Of a stretch of DNA of 64,000 nt, positions 38,114-49,100 are shown in pieces. Every line of letters begins with the position of its first letter. Position 1 is the first letter of the stretch. The stretch comes from Nymphaea colorata (taxonomy: Eukaryota > Streptophyta > Magnoliopsida > Nymphaeales > Nymphaeaceae): contig NC_045140.1 in the NCBI RefSeq assembly GCF_008831285.2, positions 18,970,370 to 19,034,369 of the forward strand. The letters run 5' to 3'. The notes beneath the pieces are model-generated. The model was not told the origin of the DNA and ran no database searches. It was given only the letters and a program-made list of their open reading frames with translations. The translations under genes were made by a program, and so were the position numbers.

Positions 38114-40891
38114 GACTGCGATCCGGTGAGTCAGCCAATATATGATTTTTTTAAATCTATCACCGTAAAAATAGCACAAAAAGCATTTAAAAAAAACTGC
38201 AAAAAAAAAAAGAAAATAATAAGTTTTAAAACATTAGAAATTGACACATCAAACCAAGGGGTGAAGTCAAATCAAAGAATATTTGCTTTGGGTGGGCGAA
38301 CTACATCTTTCAAAATTTTGACAAGCGCAGCACCATAGTTTCAAAATTTTTAAAAAGATAAAAAAATGAAAATTGTATGAACGATTTTTTTTCTGTTTTG
38401 GAGGTGACAGGAAGCCAATCACAAGGAGGAAACAAAAAAAAAAAAAAAACTCTTAACCTAACAAGTGTCTACTAACCTCAGCTGATCACCGACAGTCTAA
38501 AAAATAAAAACTCTGGCAAAAGAAAGAACATATGTTATTGATCCACTCAACATTTTAAAATAATTAAGAAAAAAGAAACGTTATAACTTCTGAGTCTGGT
38601 TCAGGTAGCCAAACCAAAAAAGTGATCCATATACACTCCCAAACTAGGTAGAAAATTTTGGTCTTTTCTTTTTTTCCTAGGCATATTGCGCAAATGAAGT
38701 CATATATGCAACTCAAAGTGAAAGCCTCTAGAAAGACGCAAACAATCATGCCTTCTGTAGAAGAAGCCAAAAAGCATTTATTGCAAATTAATTCTCTTTT
38801 ACGTATACTATCGTCTTTTCTCTTTTGAACATTCTGGCTAGGAAGGTATAGGCAAGACCCCTCAGGTAAGTAGATCAAGCCAACTCTTGTTTGCACCCTC
38901 AATTAATCAGTTGGCAATTAGTAGACGAATAGATTGAAGCTGACATAGAACACTAGGAAGAACTTTGGTTGGTAGACTAGGTGAGATATGCATCAGTAAG
39001 ATCATGAAAGCCAAACAGCTCACAACCTTTTATCTGGGTAGTTGCTGCTAAGCATTCCTGTATGTGTTTGCTTCTTCAGGCTCTTCATTTAAGAAGTGTC
39101 ATTACACCGTAGTTGATTATGTGGTTAGATCTAGCATCGCTTTCTGTTACATCAGTAGTTGTTAATGTACCAACAACAGTATAAACTATCAAATATGATG
39201 AAAGTGGTGTACAGGCTGATCACATTCTAACTTGCAGCAGGACGACTACTACAGGCACCCGCCACGATAGCTCCACAGTCCACACACTTGGTTAGCTGGA
39301 ATCAGCTTAAGATCTGTAGGTTGAAGGAGGCCAAAAACAATATGCTGTTTTTGGAATTTTGTTCAGTGATATAGCGGATATAATAAATCTATTAGGCATA
39401 TAGAAGAATGCAAGACATGTAGAGTATAAGTTCTGCAATATATGTATAAACAAAGATGAGCCTTTCACAAGCCGATCTACGCCTGCTGAAAGGTATAATT
39501 TCAATCAAGTTGAAAGGGAAGATACAAAGAGATGTGCCATCTTCTCAAGTTTTAGCTTGATTCCGCTTTTTTTCTTATTGTTTATCGTAAATGAGGAGAA
39601 GGAAACCGGCGCATGGTGCTTCACCTTGACCTGTTAATTTAAAATCGAGACAGCTGGAGCTTGGCATATGTGGGAAGCGATGATCGAAAACTAAGCAGCA
39701 GGCTCATTCAAAAATTTTGCATTAATTTTAAAGTTAATGTAATGTAACTCCTGTAAGTACTTCCAGCACAGCACACTTCATGTGCATCTTTAATTTATCC
39801 GTCTGCAAGGGGAGAACTGAGGGGCTTGGCTCCTTGGATTTTACAAAACTCAAATTTTATTACCAACAGTTAATGATCTTGACCATTTTCGACTTAAAAA
39901 GGTTTGGTTTAAGCATTGGAAAATATGATTCTTGAATCAAGCATAAGACGTAGGCATGAGAATTACATTTAAATAAGACTGACTCGGTCATATAACCATG
40001 CAATTTGGGGAGCTTTTTTATCTGAGTGCTTTTAAAACCAAGTTTCACATTATAAAAATGCCAGTAGCATGTGGCTGATCCTAGTGAATGCTGCTTTTTT
40101 CTTCAGTTTAGCAGGACCATCAGTGACAACTAAGAGGCTTAATTTCTTAGTGAAGAAAAGCAAGGAATGGCATCAATCATGTGTTCAACTGCAACCAGAA
40201 GCAGGATAAAGTTAGATAAAATAAAACAAGGGAACAGCAGAAACAAAGGCTGTACAAATACAAAATCTATGCGGTGGTTGAACCACCCTTGCCCTATTCA
40301 TTTCATAATTTCAACAAGCACCTGGCCCGGCCATCAATTTCTTGTCATTTACACTGTTCGAATTGGTGACTTTTGGTCCCAGTTTAACAATAACCCATCT
40401 GAAAATATCAAAACCTATAGAGTTTCATTGTCACAAAATGTTTTCTCCGACAAATGCCCAACAAACACTTCTTTTCACCTATCACCAGTCTTGACCACTT
40501 AACCTGAGGCAAATGCAGCAAAGAATTCATACTTTCCCTTACTATCCTTCTGCTCAAAGGATAGTAACTCAGTTCCCTGTTTGACAACCTTTCTGAAACA
40601 CTACACCTGAATTTGGGTTTCAAAAACAAATTGCTACCTAACATGACATGTGAGGCAATAATAGGATTTTGAATCGGGAAAACCTCACTTTCTTTTCAGT
40701 AAGACCTCCAAAGGGCATCTGGCAAATTCCATGAAGGTATGTTTGTTTATTATGCAACAACCATCTTGTACCTTCCATTTCATGCACATAGATTTCCGAT
40801 TTGGATGCTTCCTCATTATAAGCCACAATCCAAATGCAGCAGACTGAGTCAATCTTTGAATAGTGTGCACTCGCTCTTCATTTCGTGCAAC

Positions 40892-42465
40892 ATGAAGCAT
40901 CATCAGCATCAGCTTGGCTGGGAACTTCAGAATGGGAAGAACAACTGGCTCAAAGACATACCAAGAAAAGTCCTTTCAGCGATACTGATCCTGCTCCTTC
41001 TGGCGGTCATCCCCCTGTTCTTCTCTGCTCGTGTTCCTCTTGTTCTTTGGGGCGGTCTGAGAGACGACTCGGTCAGTTTGCACTGCGACATCTTCAAAGG
41101 GGAATGGGTTCCTGACCCCAAGGCACCTTACTACACAAACACCAGCTGCTGGGCTATCCATGATCACCAGAACTGCATGAAGTATGGGCGCCCTGATTCT
41201 GCGTACCTCAAGTGGAAGTGGAAGCCGGACGATTGCCGACTCCCGGCGTTCGACCCCGCCCGGTTCTTCGATTTAATGCGGGGGAAGTCACTGGCCTTTG
41301 TTGGGGACTCTGTTGGGAGGAACCATATGCAGTCCTTGATCTGCATGCTGTCAAGGGTATATTCTCTTCTTTCAAAAAATTCAAGTTTCCGAATCCATTT
41401 GCAGTGTACATGCCTGGATCATTGATTTGCTTAGATGTGCTGGTTTAGATTCTTATATGAAAACTATGACGCCAAATCCCAGTTTCTTCCAGCATGATGA
41501 ACAGAAAAAACCGAGTTCATGGTACCAACAGATGATTTTCGAAGAATGCTGATCTTACACTTTCTGTTTAATCTTCCTTTTCCCCGATAACTGGCGAAAG
41601 ATCGCCGGAAAGGTGGAGCGTCGACGTAACGGCAGGGATAGGCATGAGCTAAGAAGCTTCTAAAGAAGGGCCGGGTCCCAGGCGGCACCCATAACCACCT
41701 TGGACCAAAATCTGGCTCCTTTCGCTCGAATCTATCTCTTCTGTTGCCCACCTTGATTCAGATTTCTGGCTTACTTCAATTATTTCTCTCCCTACCATTT
41801 TCACTGACAAGTCACCAGTCGGTTTATCCTCAAGTTTTGTCACATCTCACTTTGAAGAATTTCTTTACACGCATCTATGCACACACGCAAGCACGTACAG
41901 GGGAGTCCCCTCTTCACAACCACCGGTGTAAAGCATTAGGTGGCTCGCTCTCTCTATCTTCTTTCTGGGCGCGTGTTTTGATTTCCGCCATTTTCTGCAA
42001 ACCCTTTGAGCGGTGCTCCTAGGGACTGTCGGATTTGGTTTTTTGCTTCTTCTCTACTCCTTGGCTTTAATTTTCGTTTCGTTTTGGTTTTTAGGTTGTA
42101 CTGTGGCGGCATCTATTGCTTTGGATGTTTTCGGTTTCGTTTAATGCAAGTTCTTTCTCTTTCTCTCTCTTTCTTTCTTTTCTCTCCTCGTCTTTTTAGG
42201 ACGTGTGCCTTTTCATCCGGATATCTTCTCGCTAAAACCAGGCTAGAGGGATCTTAGTTTCTTTTACATATATAGGAAAAGTAAATGCTGCCAGATAATT
42301 ACCTGATGATTAAACTTACTTTGTTGCTTAAAAGACAAAAAATAGTCATTAAAACTACTGTAAACTATCAGTACACCATAAACTATTACTAATATCATAT
42401 AGCAATTTTGTGTAGCAATAAATTTTAAGCTTTAGCCAGCAATGAATCATCCATGTATATTATAT

Positions 42466-42541
<76 letters not shown>

Positions 42542-43972
42542 TATATGTATATATACGCGCGTTTGTGTGTGTTTTCTATGATAATATATGAAAGGAATGT
42601 ATTCAGTTGTACGTCTAGTTTGTTTGTAAGATTCAACTGTGCATCAGCTGGTAATTGGTGGAACCCGTGGGTTTGCGGCTTAAATGGGTACAACATATGA
42701 AAGAAAGTGACGGAGTAACGGCATGTGTACGTGTTCTGAACACGAAAGGCATCTCGGCTGATTGGGATTTCCTACCTTACGGCCCTTCACATTTTTTGTT
42801 CGGTCTTTTACAAATCAACTGTCTCATTCGGCGTAGCGTAAGCAAGCACTCTTTGGATTATTTTAAGTGCAATTTCATTTAGATATGACCCACTTGGTTT
42901 CCATGGTTGAGATTTCTGTAATACACTTTCCATGGGTATTGATATTGATTTGTTGATTTTCAAAGGTTTTTTCATTTTGGTATACAACAATTGTATCTGT
43001 AATTTCATGTTAAATATTATTGCTAAAACTACACAAATATATATGCATTGTTCAATTACCAACCAAATTCCCCAGTGATTTTACACATCTAATTGGCATT
43101 CAATGCTCATGATCCTGACCTGATTAACTGTCCGATCACTAAATTTTTGAAGCTAACACCAATCTTTGTCTCTAATTTCAAACTCACAGGTGGAGTACCC
43201 AGAGGATGCATCCAAAGGTGGGGATGAAAAATACAGGAGATGGTACTACACCAGCTACGACTTCACCATCCAAGCAATGTGGTCGGAGTTCCTTGTCAAG
43301 GGCAAACAGACAGACCAACATGGTCCAACAAACACCGGCCTCTTTTCCCTCTACCTGGACGAGCCCGACGAGCAATGGGTCAGCAAACTACAAGGGTTCG
43401 ACTACGTGATCGTCTCGGTTGGCCACTGGTTCCTGAGACCCCTGCTCTACTACGAGCGCGGCGAGCTCGTCGGCTGCCAGTTCTGTCCGGGCGCGAACAT
43501 GACGGACCTGGGCAAGGAGTATGGGTACAGGAGAGCATTCAGAACAGCATTCAGAGCCATCAATGGGCTGCAAAACTTCAAGGGCATTACATACTTGAGG
43601 ACATTTGCTCCTTCCCATTTTGAAAATGGGCAGTGGAATAAAGGGGGGCATTGCCTAAGAGGAAAGCCTTTCAAGAGCAATGAGACCTCGCTGGGAGGCA
43701 TTGACATGGAATTTTACAGGGCGCAGTTGGAAGAGTTCAGGGAAGCAGAGAAGGAAGGGAAGAAGAGGGGCCTGAAATTCAGGTTGCTTGACATCACTAG
43801 GGCGATGTTGATGAGGCCGGACGGGCACCCGGGGATATATGGGCACAGGCGAGAGGAAAATGTGACGCTTTATAATGACTGCGTCCACTGGTGCCTCCCT
43901 GGTCCTATTGATGCTTGGAGTGACTTCTTCTTGCAGATGTTGAAGATGGAGAAATCGTATTCTTCATCATAG
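40892..43972 (+). CDS. TBL O-acetyltransferase (TBL19-22/27 clade)
   Basis: Exons 40892-41356 and 43190-43972 join in phase 0 and give 415 aa. An in-frame ATG at 40739 would add 51 residues, but I prefer 40892 because it puts the signal anchor (residues 26-45, [20 protein letters not shown]) near the N terminus, as in the family. The TBL domain follows with [17 protein letters not shown] and the GDS motif [14 protein letters not shown] (GDS at 138-140). The DUF231 part ends with the DxxH motif [14 protein letters not shown] (Asp385, His388). Ser140, Asp385 and His388 would be the catalytic triad. TBL proteins are Golgi type II membrane enzymes that acetylate wall polysaccharides; the nearest family I recall is TBL27/AXY4, a xyloglucan acetyltransferase, but the substrate cannot be read from sequence. 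The 1.83-kb intron holds a long CA/TA microsatellite. A broken copy of exon 2 lies 0.8 kb downstream. Confidence 0.92.
42468..42534. repeat. (CA)n(TA)n microsatellite in the TBL intron
   Basis: A short CA run leads into about 55 bases of TA. Both are inside the intron between 41356 and 43190. Confidence 0.95.
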
Positions 43973-44412
43973 GAGATCAGTGACTTTGACTCTAAATTCT
44001 AATCCTCGGTTATGGACCAAACACGTCTGTGTTCAGTTTACCTCATTTTCATTTTATATATGTAAAATAACTCTTTACCTATGATAAAAAGAAAATATTG
44101 AGAAGTACCCAAGGTTTTATTTATATGCTTGAATGACGTTCATATTGATTAAACATGCCACAAAATGTTGAAAACTATGCATTCTTCTTCTTTGGGGTTT
44201 TCACATTTTCTTGCAAGTATATGTGTTTATGTGGTTGTTCATATCCTAAAACTTTTTCTGTTAGTAGAACGCAGAACCTCCTTCTAAGGTGAACTCAACA
44301 CCTCTAAAAACTGTAATTAGTTAACTTGGGCAAGCATAAAGGGCTCCACTTTATAATGAGCCTGCGAGTCTGGAACTCTTGGCGACCAGCAACCTACCAC
44401 CTAGTGCCCTTA

Positions 44413-44640
44413 GGCAGTGTTTGATAGCCTCGGATCTCATATTCGATGTTACCACAGATTTTAAAATTATGGACCTTTGGTAAGACTTCTCTACTCTCGA
44501 ACCGTAAATCTGTGATTTTCACAAGGTAAAACAGATTTGAAATCGCCAGTTGAGAAATCCACTGTTTGTTTAAGCTGTGGATTTGGCCTATCATGGATTT
44601 GTTTCAGATCTGAGGCTGTCAAACATAGCCTTAGTGGGTT
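44413..44640. mobile_element. Tourist-like (PIF/Harbinger) MITE, 228 bp
   Basis: Terminal inverted repeats GGCAGTGTTTGATAGCC and GGCTATGTTTGACAGCC pair at 13 of 17 positions. The pairing continues inward (CTCGGATCT against CTCAGATCT). A perfect TTA target duplication flanks it (44410-44412 and 44641-44643), the hallmark of this class. There is no transposase, so it would be non-autonomous. It lies between the TBL gene and its broken copy. Confidence 0.8.
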
Positions 44641-44699
44641 CATTAATCCCTTGGAATCTCATAAGATTATGCTTAATCACCATCCAAATCCTGCAATGA

Positions 44700-45635
44700 G
44701 TTTAGGCAATTAATTCCTATTCAACGCACATTACTGTGATTTGATTAGTTAACAACCACTAAAATTTTCGAAACCAACACCAATGTTTGTCTCTTTCAAA
44801 CTCATGGATGGAGTGTCCAAAGGCACAGATGAGAAGTACAAGAGATGGCACTACACCACCTACAACTTCACCATCCACGCATTGTGGTCAGAGTTCCTTG
44901 TCAATGGCAAAAAGACATGGCCCAGGAAACACAGGCCTCTCCTCCGTCTACCTTGACGATCCCGACAAGCGATGGGTTCACAAACTACAAGAATTCGACG
45001 ACGTGATCATCTCAGCAGGCCACTGGTTCTTGAGACCCCGGCAGTAAATTGAGCGCGGACAGCTCGTCGGCTGCCAGTTTCTGGCCGGTCGAGAACTTAA
45101 CAGACTTGGGCAAGCCTTACGGGTATAGAAGAGCATTTAGACAGCATTCAGGGCCGGACATCAATGGGATGAGAAACTTCATGGGCATCACATACTTGAC
45201 ATCACATACTTGAGGACATTCGCTCCATCTCATTTTGAGAACGGAACGTGGAATAAATGGGGATACTGCCTAAGAACCATGCCTGTTGAGAGCAATGAAA
45301 CCAAGCTGCGAGATATCGATTTGGAATTTTGCATGGCTCAATTGGAAGAATTCAGAGAAGCAAAGAAGGGAGGGAAGGAGAGGCCTGAAATTCAGGTTGA
45401 TTTGACATCAGTAGGGCCATGTTGATGAGATTGGACGGGCACCGGGGAAAATATGGGCACAGGCAAGAAGACTATAATTGGTGTCTGCCAGGTCCCATTG
45501 GTACTTGGAATGACTTCCGGGTGCAAATGTTGAAGATGGAGAATCCTTCATCATAGAAGATTAGTGACTTAGCTTCTGGTCCTCAGAATATGGCCGAAGC
45601 GTTGTGTTCAATTTTTCTCGTTTTTATGTGCATCC
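44700..45635 (+). pseudogene. Broken partial duplicate of the TBL gene (exon 2 only)
   Basis: This stretch copies the end of the TBL intron, exon 2 and some 3' flank, and is clearly similar at DNA level. No exon 1 (with GDS) is present. The acceptor AACTCACAGG has become AACTCATGG, so the splice site is lost. A frameshift lies near AAGACATGGCCCAGG (about 44920), and TAA 45045-45047 replaces a tyrosine codon. More indels follow, including a 15-base duplication of ACATCACATACTTG-type sequence near 45186-45213. The region coding for the DxxH motif is deleted at about 45465-45475 (reading jumps from the GHRREE part to WCLPGP). Both catalytic motifs are therefore missing. Confidence 0.9.
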
Positions 45636-46117
45636 AAGGGGTCTTCCCGCAGATTTCCAGAGGGTTCAAGACCCGGTCATATTGGTAAAAGGTGATAACT
45701 GTGTTGCGTTAATTAAATCGTTGCTGTCAGAATCAGTTTTGGAATCGATTTGGTGAGAAGCTGCTATTGCGGTGAACCAGAAGAAAAAAGAAACACTTTC
45801 GAGAAAAATTAAATTATATTAAAATTGCCTAAAATAAGAAATTTCTTAAAATGTTTCGATTTACAAATACAGTTGAAAAAAAACACATGGCATTCTTGAA
45901 TCTGCCACCAAATTGATCCATTTGTCACTAATTGAATTTGAATCGGCTGATTTTGGTAACTTTGAATTCATCGGTTTCTGTACGAGACGTAAAGAGGTGT
46001 AGCTACAAATATTCTACGATCATTATTCTACGATCATCACACAATAGTGACACCGATGGGAACTCCATTTTTATCCGCAAATTAGTCAAAGCGATACACG
46101 ACCGAGCCATGTGCAGA
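45636..46117. other. Short intergenic gap
   Basis: This lies between the TBL pseudogene (+) and the end of the acyl-activating enzyme gene (-). The part nearest 46117 is the 3' untranslated region of the latter. Nothing else is seen. Confidence 0.5.
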
Positions 46118-49100
46118 TCACATTTTTGGACTTTGCTCCGTTTGTGAGAGTTGTTGCCTCAGAACCCTTCTCATTATCTTGTTTGAAGCTGTCCGAGGAA
46201 GAGAAGGCATGACCACAACATGGGAAACCTGCAGTTAATGCAATTGCAAATGGTTTTCCTCATTAGCAGATCTGGACAATGAAGCATTCAAGTAAGTTTG
46301 TTACATACCCTGAATAACGGATTGAGTTTTCGTTGCAAGGATGAATTGAATGCCTTCTTCAAGGAACTTAAGTCTGCCTCTGAAGAAAAATTTGTATCTT
46401 TGAAGACCACTGCGATGACCAGCTGTTCTGGACCGCCCCCTAAAGGAGGTACCCCAATTGCTGCTGTCTCCAGCACAGCATCATCAACTCCGTTGCAGAT
46501 GCGTTCAATTTCAATGGAACTTACCTACAGATGGTTCATTTCAGTGCAGTAATATTAAAGCATATAAATTATGTCGGTGTGAATACCTTTATCCCACCAA
46601 GGTTCATGGTATCATCAGCCCGACCATGTGCACGATAAAACCCCCAACAGTGCGTTCAAATTCATCTCCATGTCTTCTCAAAACCTGTCAAGGGACCATC
46701 TTAACAGATTGCAAATGGAGCATGAATAGTTTAATAATGGAGAAACTCCAGATCTAGAACCAATAAGAACCTCACGGCATAAATTATGAGGCTAAATGCA
46801 CTAAGTAATGGATTTCAGTGATCTATTCAAGCCATCAAGGCCCAATGGTAACTGAGATTTTTGGCTCTGTATGGCTATCAGTGTCCTATTGGGTCAGTCT
46901 TAGACAGCCCTCAAAATTGGTGCCCAGATGCAGGAAAGATCGTTGTATAGTTCATGGCAAACAGATCTGGTCCTTGTTTTCTATTAATAAAAGCAAAAAA
47001 AAATTACCTTTCCATTGTAAACAGGCATTCCTTCGAAATAAACTTTGTAATGATCAGCATTAAGCAATGTAGTTGAAGCGCCAAACATTGTCGGATCAAG
47101 TGCCAGCTCGCCAACAGCTGGTACAGATTGTGGCTGCGAATAGAAGACAAAAAATGCCTACTTTGTTTAACGCTGTTCAAACATGAAGGTCGACATAAAT
47201 CCAGGTCTTTTCCAGATTTATGATATTAACGAGAGACAAGAAATTTTCTATTGCTAGACCACTACGGTTGCATATAAGGAGGTACAGAAATGTAAATTTT
47301 GTGTACCAGTGTCACACATGAACAGGATCTAAGCAAGTACACATCCAGTTAGCAGAAAAGAAACAGCACATATAAAGGTTCATGACAGTAAAGAAAATAA
47401 AGATAGTTACGAGGGGATTCCCGTCATCTCCAAGGATGTACAACTTGCAACCCATAGCTGGTGTACTAAATGCAGCCAATGACTGAGGTTGCACCAGAGA
47501 ACCTGAAACAAAACCACCACCTATTTCGGTGCCACCACAGTACTCTATAACTGGTTTGTAGAGAGCTCTTCCCATCAGCCAAAGGTACTCATCGACATTA
47601 GATGCCTCCCCAGTGGAGCTGAAGCACCTATCAATTTTTGCAACACATGTGACTCATAACTGCAGCTTCTCCTAAGAAGCCAGACATTGATTCTCATGCT
47701 ACACCAGCAACGGAAAAGACAAGCAACAAGCAGTTCAAAATTAATTTTACCTAACAGAAGACCAATCAAGGCCAGTTATAGAATTTGAATTTTTCCATGC
47801 CCGAACTATGCTTGGAACAACACCAAGCATTGTAACCTTTGCATCCTACATTAAGTGAAAACAGAATCATAACAGAATGGTCAGATCATATCATCATATC
47901 TTTCATAAAATTGAGTTTGCTCAGGACGTAGAAATTGTAAATGGAAAAAAGTGGAAGTCATTGTAAAAGAAAATGATAGACTAGCTGATAAATCTTGGCA
48001 CTTAAAAATGGGAAACTAATTGACCCGATCAAATATACATAAATAAGCTATAGGGCAGTCTTTGTCGTGCATGCATTGTGGAGATGGATTATAACAATTG
48101 AAGGTGGTTTTTTCTGAAAATTCAGAATTTTGGCCAAGTAATTTTGGAAATATTTGCAATATGTGTCTGCAGAAAATGGACAAAACAGTAATAGCAAGAA
48201 TGGGAACCCTTGCAATGCAGGATCAGTTGTTAGATACCTGCACAAATTTGGCAAATCCGTAGGCCAGAGGAGATCCATTGTACAGAGCCATTGTTGCCCC
48301 ATTAATAAGAGATGCATAAACAAGCCATGGACCCATCATCCATCCAAGATTGGTAGGCCAAGCAACAACATCACCCGTTCGGATATCCAGGTGAGCCCAA
48401 CCATCTGCTGCTGCCTTAAGTGGGGTTGCATGCGTCCATGGTATTGCCTTTGGTTCCCCTATACCACATTGCATAACATAACATTTTATTGGATTGTTTA
48501 TCATAAGGACATTCGCCTTTTATGCAGATCTGAGTGAAATAAACTCAAGAAAATGGTAAATGATGCAGACTATTAGCAAAAAAAAAAGAAAACAAAACTC
48601 ATTGTGATGAAGGTTAGGTACATGAGTTACCTGTTGTTCCAGATGAGAACAGGATGTTTGTGAAAGCTTCTATAGGTTGTTGCATGGAAATGTAATCGTT
48701 AGCTCTGGGAAACCAATTTTAAAATTTTGTCAGAAGAGTTGTACGTCTTGTTGAGCATCAAGTAACCACTTTTGCAATAGTTTAAAATTTCAGATTTATA
48801 GCATTAAAAGGTCAGCATCTAAAAATTCTTATAGAAGGATGTCAAGCACAACAGAAGAACCAGAAAAAATTGTTGCTATAAGGTAATAGTAGGAGTTTGC
48901 AATATATTTTAGTACAATTGAAATGTATTAAACATTCAGTTTATAAACATTTTATTAGGTTGTGAAAATCCTGCAATAAGGGAAATTTCAAAAGACTGGA
49001 AATACTTTGGACTGGTATATTGACTCCTTCTGCATGATAAACATAATAATATAAAACACATTGTAGACTGCCCTAAGTTTCTCGAGACATGAGTTACACA

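Noticed and set aside
42006-42257. 84-codon frame inside the TBL intron
   Set aside because: Phe/Leu/Ser-rich reading of a CT-rich stretch; no similarity to TBL proteins and the neighbouring exons join without it.
48154-48537. 127-codon plus-strand frame over exon 8 of the acyl-activating enzyme
   Set aside because: Antisense shadow of an exon with an unmistakable AMP-binding-family translation on the other strand.
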